A stretch of DNA of 64,000 bases from the NCBI RefSeq assembly GCF_949628265.1, contig NC_088787.1, forward strand, positions 2,532,501 through 2,596,500, in the 5' to 3' direction. The notes under the pieces are model-generated. The model had not been told where the DNA came from. It made no database searches and was given only the letters and a program-made list of their open reading frames with translations. Source of the DNA: Cloeon dipterum (Eukaryota > Arthropoda > Insecta > Ephemeroptera > Baetidae). A program made the position numbers and the translations under genes. The first letter of the stretch is position 1; each line of letters starts with the position of its first letter. This document shows, one piece after another, positions 12,601-25,100 of this stretch.

Positions 12601-15600
12601 TTAAATCAAAATATGTTTTCGACGGAACGGAGGAACTTTGTTCTTGTCTTTGTTATTAATTTTATTGTTATTATCTCTAATAAGAATTTTCGGGATGTTT
12701 TGTATTCCTTCCGGAAAATTCCTAATCGATATTTGATGTGTACGTTTTATTTTTCTTTGTCTCTTTGTCTATTTCTGGGAAACGAATCTGTCAGAAGGCA
12801 GGCGGACAGCTGCTCACACACAAGGACTGCGTATTAATATAGCGTATATATCCGCGTCAGTCAGCCAGCGAGGCGGGGGATAAGTGTTTTGCCACCTGCA
12901 GCTCGATTAAAAATTGACTTGGGGTTCGATTGGGACAACAGGTGGCGCCCGCCGCGGGGTTGCTGCTGTCTGATGCAAACACACGCTCCAATGCCACTCG
13001 CAACAAAACGACGAGAGAGATAAAAAAGTTGTGCAGACGGAAGACGGAAGCAAAGTCGTCTTTTGTGCGTGCGGAAAATGCGGCGTAATTTATTCTGAAA
13101 AGTTGCCAAGTTGCTCTACACGGCACTTTTTCTTTTTCTTAAGACTGGAATTAAAGGAAAATTCGTATTATCGGATTTTCCAGGTGACCTGATAACTGTT
13201 TGAATTTTTTAAGAGCTCGTCAGGGCATTCCTGAGCCCTTTGATGGCTTCTAAATGGATTTTGAAAGCTCCAGACTGCACGTCTCGTCCAAAAGACGTCA
13301 CAAAAGCGTTATTAAAACGTCCTAATGACGTCTCTTTTCTTGGCAGTGGCTTGAGGGCTTCCCTGACGCCAGGGTTTTGATTCCTGGAAAATTCTGGTGA
13401 TTTTGATGCCCTCAGGGTGACTTTATGCATGTTCCGAGCATGAAAATCAAATAGTTGTGTGATTTTCATTTTATAAAATTAAACCTGAGCTTGAAAAAAT
13501 ACCTTTTGAACTGAAATTTAAGAGAAAAATAATCAAAATTCCGTTTTGAAGTTTTTTAAAAGTTAAAATAATTAGAAAATTATTAAATAATTTTTATTCG
13601 AAAATTTAAAAATATTGTTTAAATTTAATTAAGTATGTATATTTTGGCTTTAATTACAACTGAACGTCACGAGGCACGTTTTTTAGAATCTATTTTCATA
13701 AAAAAAATACCAAGAATAAATTTTTCGGAGATGTCAGGGCCGCCTAAAAGCAAAGACAAAGATCTGGACGAGGAAGAGCGGTTGCTTTGCAAGTTTTGAC
13801 GGGCTGGCTGCTATCTCGGCGGGTTGGAACGAGGCCGGTGTTTCCCGTGCTTTGTGTTTCGCACCCTCGGCTCCAGCCTGCCGCCGCCGCCGCCGTTTCT
13901 CCCCCTCTCTCTCATTGAAACGCAACAAACGAGATGAATATGCAGCCGCAAAAACCAAGGAAAAATTTCTGGAGCAGACGAATCGCGGCGGAAAAGCCAA
14001 CGAACTGCGCTCGTGTGTGGGTTTTTTGTGCCATCGCCGCATTAATTGAGTGGACACTGACAAACGCGTTTCGCTTTGCAAACAAACACTCCGGCACGGC
14101 TAGACACGAGCACACACACCTCTGCAAAACACATGTAAACCAGAACGAGCGCCGTTTCGAAATATCTTTTACACGATCTGGGATTTAAATTCTGTGAAGT
14201 GTGATGTGGAAAATTAATTTAACCATATTTATTCAGTTTGTGTAAAAAAATCAGCCTTTTGGTTATTTAAATTGCTTAATTTCAATAAATAAAATAGATA
14301 TGGATCAGTTTAAATTGAATAAAATGTAGAATTTGTTGTAATTTAATTCAGAAACCTATTTAAAAATTAAAAAATCTACTATCCTAAAGCTTGTTTGGGT
14401 TTTCCCCATTTTGGAAATGGAAACAAACTCATTGCCGCCTCTGTTGAGAGACAGCTCTGTTGTGAGTCAACCCTTTTTCTTTCTTTTTTCCTCTCCTCTG
14501 AGAGCCAGTTGTTGGGAAAGGACGGCAGATGTGTTACACGCACGCAAACAACAAGATTCGGTTTTCGGTGGATGTATAAAAAAAAGGCGGGATGACGGAG
14601 TGGGCAAACGTGCGTTCCAATTCGTTTGTACACTCGTTATTTTTTGCACGAGCCGTTTTGCGTGCCCGGCCGTAATTTATTTCGCCACTTTTTGCAGCCG
14701 TTTTTTTCTCGAGAGCTCTTATTTATAATTCCGCCCGCCGCGAGAGGCGCAGCTTAATCAAGCGCGAGATAATGCATCTCACCGTCTCGCGTATAATTCA
14801 CCCTCGTCGGCTCTTAATTCACCCCTCCTCACCCTCCATCATATCATTCGCATTAAAATGCCGGAAATTAAAATGACAATTTTTATCCAGCTGAGTTTTA
14901 CTCTAAATTAAAAGGGTTTAAACATAAAATCGATTGCCACGCCCCTTTTTTAAAATTCACCGCATTTTTTAAGAGAAATCGATTTTCGGTGACATCTACA
15001 TGAATTTTAAATTAGTTTCAAGAGTTTATAATTACTTCTACGCAATCTAGTTTATTTTCAAACTGTGAATAAGATGATTAATGCGTTGCTTGCAAACTCT
15101 TCTGCTGTCTCGTGCTCTGCCAGACGTGAAAACAAACGCTGCTAATCCGTGTGCAGTGCATACGCGCGTCAAAACGATCTCTGCAATTAGCATCAATTGC
15201 AATCAAGAGTTTCGCTTCACACGTTTACGCAACACACACACTGCTTGCTTTCTCGCAAACAGGATTAGCTCTCAATGCGCTCTCTTTATTCCGTCCGTCT
15301 CACAGCAAATAGCAATTTACTCCTTGAGTGACATTATTAACACTATACTCCTTTATTTTCATTTCTGTATGAAGCAAAATTATTTTTAGCATATTCTAGC
15401 GAATGACGTCAATCGTAGCCTTTGTTTTAAATGAGGGCGTGGTTTAATTTAACTGGAAAAGGGGCGTGGCAGGTAAAAATGTGGAAAACTTGAATATTTT
15501 TGGATAAAAACTTAGTATAAATTGGTTTAATTTTATGTTTTCTCGGAAAAAGTCGTTATTATGAGCATAAATATTTTTTAAATGTCTTTCACCGGTTAAA

Positions 15601-18600
15601 GACCGTCTTTGACGAAGTTTCTGAGCCCACCAATCGATTCCTGAGGTTCGAATTAGGCAAAATGGATGTTTTTCCCGACTGAAAAGTGCAGCGCGACGTG
15701 CGAACTTTTTTCCCGCCAAAACAATATGAACGTATTTGCGAGAGCTGCGCATGCGTCAGAGCTGACTGGATGTGCCAAAAAAGTCATTCGTTCAGGTGGT
15801 ATCTCTGCAAGTGCTCGAACCTGCTCTGACGCATGCGCACTTCTCGAAAATACGTTCAAATAGTTTTGGCGGGAAACAATGTTCTTCGCCGCGATGGACT
15901 TTTTGGTCGGGAAAAACATCCTCTATACCTAATTCGACCCTCAGGAATCGATTGGTGGGCTTAGAAACTTCGTCAAGGACGGTCTTTAATAGATAAAATA
16001 TTTTTTCTTAGCAAATGATCAGAATTTCAAAAAAAATATCAGTTTTTAACCAATTTTCCCTGAATTTAACTTTAAACTATCGCGAAGCTCCCTCTTCCAC
16101 AAAACACGATTTCTCTTCTGCGAATGAAGTGGCTTAATTTTGCCACCCTGCCCAACCCCCGCTTTCCTTGAAGGTTTAATGTGTTTGTCGTGTCTGCGGC
16201 GGGCGAATTTCGATTATTTTATTGCTTGCATTAGAAGAAGACACCTGCCGCCGACACAAACGCACGCACGACGGATTTAATTAGTCTGGCGCACCTGAGC
16301 GAAAGACACACGCCTTTATAATAACAAAATAAGGCGATGTATTCCCGAGCTGCGCATAGCTAGGGGTAGGCGGAAGGCGGAATCTTGCAATTAGACGCGT
16401 GCTGAGTGCGCACACAAGACGCAATTAACCGACTTCATCAATCACCGCAAATTGCTCCAATTCACCCATATGCACGCTCTTCGACTTTCGGCTGAGACGA
16501 TTAAAACGCTGCATCGGCGCAAATTTGCGGCATTTGATTTATGTCTTAAAATAGGATATTAATTACCTATAATTCATTTCAAAATTTAAATATATGATTG
16601 AGGCACACATTTCTTGTTCAATGCAATAAATATTTCTGTTCTCTGTTGCTATTTCTTTACTAACAGCTGATCAGCCTGGTAATTGGCGAATCGACCGTTA
16701 GATGGCACATCAGGCTAATATAAATGTAACAAAATACGCGGGAAGGAAATTATCTGGTCGGCACGCCTCTTTTTCGACGCTTCTGATTTTCCGCTGGACT
16801 GTATCCTGATTGGTCTCCATTATTTCGACGCCATATTGACTTCTGACCGGCGGGAAACCAACAAAAATCGCAATCCAGAACCCCGATGGGAATTGCGGCT
16901 GCGCAGAAGGTTATAATTTAGGACACGCATGCGCAGTGATGTGTTTTGGCCTCTCAGTGAGATGAAAAAGCGATCCGAACATACTGCGCATGCTTAAGAT
17001 GCGCACTAGTTTACTGCGCAGCTTCAAAAGGCGGGAATATTCAAACAACTTAAAAACAGTTAATTTAAGAACCTTGAAACCCAGGTTGAGGCTACGCATT
17101 TGGATATTTTAAACCTCTCAGTAAGATAAAGATGGCAACCAATGGGAAATTTTTAATTTTAATGCAAGAAATTTAAAATTATCTCGCTGTACTGTCTCCA
17201 AATTTTGTCCCTTTTAAATTTCGTTAATAGTTGAATTCTTCCCTTTTAATGATAAGATTTATTTCTCTATTGGGGTTCTAAGTTGTTTTTTACGAGGGAC
17301 GCGTGCCGACAAATGAGGACAATCCTCTTGCTAATTTCGGATTTCAGCTTTTTTAAACGGCTTAGAGAGGCGCGCTGCAAGCATGAATAATAAATACGAT
17401 TTGCGCCGAGCCGAGTACAGAATTATGCAAACGACTCTTCCAAACTTTGTAGCTTGCTGGCTCCCTCGCAAAATATTAAACTCTCGCCTTTTTTGTAGAA
17501 CTCGGACACTCGGAGGAAAGGCAAATATTTGTAAACAGACGAATTTTCGTTTCACAAAGCGAAATGGGCTTCGCGTTTTTTGTACAGCCAACGAAATTAT
17601 TAATCAACCTCATTTCTCTTGCTTTGCGATGAAAAATATAAAAACCCAAAACCTACTAGACAAAAATAAAAAACTATCCTGCTTTTGTGTCTCCTGCCGT
17701 AAATCCCGAGTCCATAACTTCAATTACAAGCGGCACTTAAAGAGAAGCAGGGCCGGATAATAATACTCGAGAAGCGACGGCGACCAAAGCTTTCTCTCTT
17801 TTTTTTTATTTTACGGCGGTGGCGCGCGGACTGCTTTCTTTATTGCCTCGAAGCAACATGTCAAGAGTCGAAAATGGGCCAATAACTCTTGTTTGCACCC
17901 TCTCTGACGCTCCTCCGGCTCGTGTGTTGCAGGTGTTCGACTGTCGCGGCGTCACCACGGCCGGCGGCATGTTCGAGGCCATCTGCAACCACATCAAGTA
18001 CAGCACCAACAAGGGCAACATCAGGTCCGTTACAAGATTTACAATAATTTTTATCTGAATTTGTTGCTTTATACCTTTTTACCTCCCCTAATTAGCTGCT
18101 TGCTCCTTTTGAGACTGCAAAGATGCCTTTTAAATCTCGTTTATGTATAATTTTAATTCTAGTGTAACTCCTATCACTAGTTTTTAACCTTCCTCCTTGT
18201 TCACTTCCCCTCTTTACCTTTCTGTGTGCATTACCTTACCTTTTTTCTCTTCTTCGTGATTTTAAAGTTTCCTGAAATTGGTTGCTCTCAACTGTTGTAG
18301 GACATTTCTCATTTTCCCTGATTGTAAGCGTCTCCAAAATTTAGAACAACCTTTCACCCATTCCCCTCAACCGTATTTATTGTTTGTTTTCTTTTCCTCC
18401 GTGACTCCTTTCTAGATTATAACGGACTGTGTACTTAACCATCATTTTTCTTTCTTATTTATTTCCCCTCCAAACCTTTTACTTACCCTTTATCCCCTCC
18501 CCTTGACAATCTTAAAACCTTCCCCAAGCATTTATTTCCCCACTTTTACTGTTAAGAGAGTAGACCGCATCTTATCCTTCACAAAACCTACCAATACCAA

Positions 18601-19117
18601 AGCCTCTCCTCCATCATTTCCCCTCCTACCTTTTATTTCTTCCCCTACAATCTCCTCAGTTTGCTTTCGCTCAATAAATAGACATAAAAATCCTTTTTGC
18701 TTTATGTCCTAGTTTTAAGTTCATCCCTGATTCGTCATTTTCCCTTTCGATTTCTCTACCTAACGTACCTCCCCTCCAATGCCCTGACTTATATTCTTTT
18801 TTCTTAAAAATTTGAACGTTCCCCTTCTTATTTTTTACGCTCTCCGAATTAAATTCTAAATTTTTACATATTTCCCCTTCATGAAACCATTTACCTCCCC
18901 TCAAACCTTGCAGTATTTCCCCTTTAATTATTTTTCCTGTTTATTTTAATAATTATCGATTTAAATGGCAGCTTTTGTGTTAAAAAATGCGTGAAAATGA
19001 CATTAATTCAACGCTCGCTACTAAATTGAATTTATTTTTAGCCGCGGTGAAAACAATGCGGATGCAAATTAAAAGCCGAGAGGGTGTGCAGCGAGCGTGT
19101 GGTCGCGCGCCGACAAT

Positions 19118-19181
<64 letters not shown>

Positions 19182-22100
19182 TCGTGCTGTTATTGTGCGG
19201 AGTGCCGAATCGGGAGAGCACATAATAACAACTGCGAGGGTGCTGAGGGCTCGTCGGAATCGACTCTCCCCTCGCGCGCGCGTCTGCAAGATTAATCTCT
19301 TAATTTGCGCCCGGCCGACCGACCAACCGACCGGAATATTCGTTCGCATGCGGCTGCTGTTTCTCTTTGTGCCATTGATCCGCCGGAAAGCTTTTAATCC
19401 GCGCTAATTTCTCCGTCTCGAATGTAAACTGCACGGCAGACCAACAAGTTGCCTTTGTGGTTTTTAACAGAAATTTTCATCACACTAAAAAATAAACGCT
19501 AAATATTTTTTTGTTAGGTCGGCGATTACGATTTTCCCGCAGCGGACGGACGGCAAGCACGACTACCGCGTGTGGAACATGCAACTCATCTCGTACGCGG
19601 GCTACAAGGAGATGGACGGCAGCATCACCGGCGACCCTTTGACCGTCGAGTTCACCGAGGTGTGCACCAAGCTCGGCTGGAAGGGAAAACACACCCGCTT
19701 CGACGTCCTGCCGCTCGTGCTCTCCGCCAACGGACACGACCCTGAGTACTTCGACATCCCGCCCGACCTCATCATGGAGGTGCCGCTTACACACCCTACG
19801 TGAGTCACCATTATTTATTTATTTTTTAATAAAAATTTAAACATTTTTGAATTTCTTAGTTACGATTGGTTTGAGGAGATGGGTCTGCGGTGGTACTGCG
19901 TGCCGGCGGTGTCAGGAATGTTGTTCGACTGCGGCGGCCTCGAGTTCACCGCGTGTCCCTTCAACGGCTGGTACATGGGCACCGAGATCGGCTGCCGTGA
20001 CCTCTGCGACTCCAACCGGTACAATATTGCCGAGGTAAGAACCGTTAAAGACCGTTTTTGATGAATTTTCTGAGCCCACCAATCGATTCCTGAGGATAGA
20101 AATAGGTAAAATGGACATTTTTCTGACCAAAAAGTGCAGCGCGACGTGCGAACCTTTTTTCCCGCCAAAACAATATGAATGCGAGAAGTGCGCATGCGTC
20201 AAATGTGGCTGGATGTGACAAAGAAGTCATTCGTACAGGTGATATCTCTGCAAGTGCTCAAACCAGCTCCCACGCATGCGCAGTTCTCGTATTTACGTGC
20301 ATATTTTTTGGCGGGAAAAAAGTTCGCACGTCGCGTTGCACTGTTTCTTTGGAAAAAATATCAATTATACCTAATTCGACCCTCAGGAATCGATTGGTGC
20401 GCTCAGAAACTTCGTCAAAGACGGTCTTCAATTAAAAAACTTGCCTCTAATAATTTATTAGATTTATATATGCTCATTTTTTTATCTTAATAATTAAATT
20501 TTTCCCTTTCAATTTTTGTTCAGGCTGTGGCGACGCAGATGGGTTTGGACACGCGGACGCCGGTGACGCTGTGGAAGGACCGGGCGCTGGTGGAGGTGAA
20601 CGTGGCCGTGCTGCACAGCTTCCAGGTGAGAATGAACGCACAGGCAGCCGCAGCTTCCCTCCCCCGCGTCTAATCAGTCGCACATGCACGAGAGCAGCTA
20701 GCGGCAATTAATCTAATGGCTCGTCGTGCATTGTGTTTGTGCTCTCTCTCTCTCTGCTCGCTCGTCGGCCGGCAAATAATAAAAGTTTGCGTCGCGCGCG
20801 CCGTGAAAAATTGCCGCTCCCCCCAGAGTCCCCAGACCGCAGATTGGAAACAGTCGAGTGACCTTTTCCGCAAGTGCAAACTTGCCACTCTCTCTCTCAC
20901 ACAGCCCGCAACAAGTTTCGCCATTCGCGATTTGCATTCTCCATAGTGTCGAAAGCGAGAAGTTTGCTTTGTTGTTCCTCGATTCTCTAATGGATATTGG
21001 GGTTTTGAAGCTAAAATTAGATAAATGACAAGGTTTTCTGAATATTTAAATGTTTTTGTATGTCTTAAATCGATGCTATTGAGGCTGTGAATGACTTGAT
21101 ATTTATTAAAATTGTGATTTTTAAATTATAGAGGCGTCTATCCACTGAGAAAAAATTTAAATTTAATTTTTAAAAATATATTTCAGCGAGAAAAATGTAA
21201 TCTGGGTTTGTAAAACAATCCTGATGATTTTTCTCTGGGGGAAGCGACCATTTTCCCGCCAATTGTTCTCGTATTTCTTTCGATTTGGGTCAAAGTTCCG
21301 CCTGCAGGAAGCGAAAGTATGCAAGGCGCGCGGCACGGAAACGCCGCGCGTTGCATACACACTCGGAACTGCAGGCGAAACGCCACATTTCTCCTTGGAT
21401 GTGATTAACGCGGTGTCCTTGAGCACGATGTGGCAACGCAGCGCTCCCCCACCAGCGACCAGGAGAAATGGCGTCCGCGTTTTGCAATTAAATTAGTCTA
21501 GTTTAGGCAAAAAGTCGACATCTTGTAAGTAAAATGTTCAAAATGGCGAATAAATTACTTTTAAATGTCAATATGGCCATTAAAATCACCTTTAATAAAA
21601 ATGGCGACCATCACGGACCTCCCCTGGTCGCTGGTGGGGGAACGCTGCGTTGCCACATCGTGTTCAAGTCAAAAATCAAGGATTATCCCCTTTTTCTGGC
21701 CAATCCGAGTGAAAAACAATTCTCTATTCCCCTGAGAATTCAAAATAACACATTTTTTGTGCGAATTTTTTGTACAGCTGCACAACGCGACGATCGTGGA
21801 CCACCACACGGCGTCGGAGAGCTTCCTCAAGCACATGGACAACGAGCAGCGGCTGCGGCGCGGCTGTCCGGCCGACTGGGTGTGGATCGTGCCGCCGATG
21901 TCCGGCTCCATCACGCCCGTCTTCCACCAGGAGATGGCCCTCTACTACCTCAAGCCCTCCTACGAATACCAGGTAATAATTATTACGACTATTCGAATTT
22001 ATAAATGAAAATCCAGCTCTGTCGACGTTTATTATTATTTCCAGCTGTGAGAAAGGCTGCCATCTGCTTTAATCAGGGGTTGTGATATTAATTCGATGGG

Positions 22101-25100
22101 TAGTTTCTGCCCTTTTAGCAGAGTTAATGTGTAACTGCAGCTGCTGATGGAAACAAACGCGACGCGCGCGCTCCATTAGCCGCCGTTTTTCGCATTTCAC
22201 GTGTCGTGTTCTGCCGCGTTATTTGATTACCGCGCCAACGGACTGCACAGCAGAGGGAAATAATGCTTTTCTCTTGATTAAAATTGATTGCACACACACA
22301 ACTTTTTGTGCAGCCGGGAAATGAACAACTCTAGCTGCTCTTCCTGCCCAGCTGATTGAATTAATTCTAGAAATGCAATTTGTATTAAATTTCTTCCAAT
22401 TACGTAATGAGAGGTTTTTTTACCTAATTTTTACGTAAATTTTTAATTCATTTTTACTGAATTTAATCTCTTAACCAATGCTAAAAACTAATTTTAATTA
22501 ACAGAGATTCACATTCGGCCTGTCTGTTTGATTTAAAAGCATTTTTTGCAATAATTATCGCCAAAAAAGGCCCTTTGGAGCTTTCATAATGCGATCGGGA
22601 GGGTTAAAACAGAATCAAAAAGCCAATTTTTAATTTAGAATTTTATTTTTAACATTTTCCTGGCATTCTTCGTGTAAAAAACACGATTTTGTTCAGATTT
22701 TTCAATTCTTACAATTTATAAATATTGAAATTCGAGAATTCAAGGTTCCCCAAAGTACGTACAAATTAATGACTAAAGTTTTTATGTTTTTTAATCGGAA
22801 TTAATTTGATTCAAATCCTATTGGTCTATTTAACAGTCAAAAAAGGCGTACATAAACCTTATTTCGTTAATATTAATTTGAATTTCCCGCCAATCCGCCA
22901 TTTTGAAAAGAAAAAAGAAGGTAGTGGAAAAGGAACTTATATAATTATTTATTTTTTCATGCCTATATCCCTTCCCTTTTTACTTAGTTTCTTTAATTCC
23001 CTTCCCCTCCAACCTATCCCCTACTCCCCTTCTTTATTATTCTTTCCCTTTCTTCCCGCTAACGGAGCTACCACCGTTTATTTACAATGTTTCAGCTATT
23101 TCGAAGTTAAAAATGAGCATCTTCCTTGCATAAAATATTTCTTTTATTATTTTGTTCCTGAAAATTTATTATTTTTCATCTCTCTCAAAGCGTGAATACA
23201 ATATCCGGGGCTTATTTCGATCTGTGTGAAGATTCAAATGTGCATAGCGATGATCGGGAGCCGTCTCATTGGGTATTCCATCCAGGGTTCGTCGCCGCGA
23301 AATAGAGAGAGATGCGTATATGTGTGTGGTGGCGAAAAAAACGTCCCGCAATCGATACACACACTCGCCGGCCAGCCGGCGTGTGCACATGTATGAGAAA
23401 AGTGTCACCGATTCCTATTTAAGTTGTGTCAATCAGCACGCGGCGCCTTATCATCGGTTTAATCGCCCACGCTCCATCCATGGCTGCTGACACTTTATTT
23501 GGACGCAGATCCGCAGCTGCACACGCCTTTCGCAATAAATTCGCTCGCTTTTCCGGGCCTACCTGTCGCGCTCATGAAAAATTTACTGCTAGCTGCTTCT
23601 CCCTGCGCTGTCCGACTACATCAATATAACGTTTTAAACCGCACAAAATGAATGGCCGCGTGTGTGGCGAATATACGTACGTCACCAGACACAAATTTTT
23701 TCACTCGACGAGTGCCGAGTCTCTGTACAATTTAATTAGCACCGACATCAAAGCAAATTTAGATAAATAGAGAGCTGAAAGGATCTACTTTTAAAGAGCT
23801 AACTAGTTTTGATGGAAATTTATATTTATTCAACGACTTTTAAAACTAAAAAGTACAGAATTCTTTGACTCAACACAGGGCCCCCGTGCTCAGACCGGAA
23901 GTATTTCTGATTTAACGTCTTTTGCAGGAGCCGGCGTGGAAGACGCACGTGTGGAAAAAGGGGCGTGACACAAGCAAAGGCTCCAAGAGCAAGCCAAGTC
24001 GCAAGTTCCACTTCAAGCAGATCGCCAGGTTTGTTATTTACTTGTCTAAAAAACCGTTAACCGCTATCTGGTTTCTCAGGGCGGTGAAATTTACGTCAAA
24101 GCTGTTCGGACGTGCCCTCTCGCGGCGTATCAAGGCAACTGTATTGTACGCAACGGAGACCGGACGCTCCGAAATGTACGCCAAGAAGCTGGGCGAGATT
24201 TTCGGACACGCCTTCAACGCTCAGGTCTGTTTCGTTTCACTCAGGGTCATCCACTATACCCTGAGAGTTATCTTTATATTTTTGTTTGCAGGTTTACTGC
24301 ATGCAGGACTACGACATGAGCAGCGTCGAGCACGAGGCCCTGCTGCTGGTGGTCACCTCGACCTTTGGAAACGGTGATCCACCTGAAAACGGAGAAGTGA
24401 GTACCCTTTTAACGCGCAAATATGGTGTACAGTGGGAAAGATGAAAACGATTTTGTTGTTGTTTCTTTACTATCAGCTGATTAGCCCGGTAATTGGCGAA
24501 TCGACCGTTAGATGGCACATCAGGCTGATGGAAATGTAATAAAATGCACGGGAATTAAATGATTAGGTCGGCACGCCTCTTTTTCGACGCTTCTGATTGG
24601 CCACAGGACTCTCTCCTGATTGGCCTTCATTATTTCAACGCCATATTTAATTCTGACCGGCGGGAAACCAACACAGATCGCAACCTGGCCCCCGGTGGGA
24701 ATTGCGACTGCGCAGAAGGTTTTAATTTGGGTCACGCATGCGCAGTGATGCGTTATGGCCTTTCAGTAAGATGAAGAAGCGATCTGAACATACTGCGCAT
24801 GCTTAAGATGCGCACAAGATTACTGCACAGCTTCAAAATGGGTGAATTTTTCAAACTAACCGATTTAACTAAAAAATAAGTTACGTCTCCTGATTGGCCT
24901 CCATTTTTTCGACACCATATTGAATTCTGAGTGACAGGAACCCACACAGATCACAACCCGGTCCCCCGGTTGGAATTTCGACTGCGCAGAAGGTTTTAAT
25001 TTGCGTGACGCATGCGCAATAAAGAGTTTCAGGTTCCCTGTGAGATTGAAAAGCGATCTAAACATACTGCGCATGCTAAACATGCGCAAAGTTTACTGCA

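Larger units (their letters stand above)
435..24028 (+). other. Nos: NOS oxygenase module (exons 1-8 in window)
   Basis: These exons encode the haem/tetrahydrobiopterin oxygenase domain. The first exon in the window opens in phase 0 just before the zinc cysteines (codons 444-446 and 459-461), which form the dimer-interface zinc site in this family. The haem thiolate cysteine is codon 2917-2919. The arginine-binding glutamate sits in GWYMGTEIG within 19860-20034. Nothing catalytic is missing. The exons are strongly GC-rich at third codon positions, unlike the flanking AT-rich introns and the nested genes. Confidence 0.93.

Noticed and set aside
19038-19349. Arg/Glu or Ser/Leu repeat open frames
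   Set aside because: Produced by translation of the CT/GA microsatellite.
20045-20432. Open frames inside the foldback copies (recurring NARSAHAS.. and FGGKK.. peptides)
   Set aside because: They recur only because the element recurs; frames differ between copies and carry stops, so they are not transposase or host genes.
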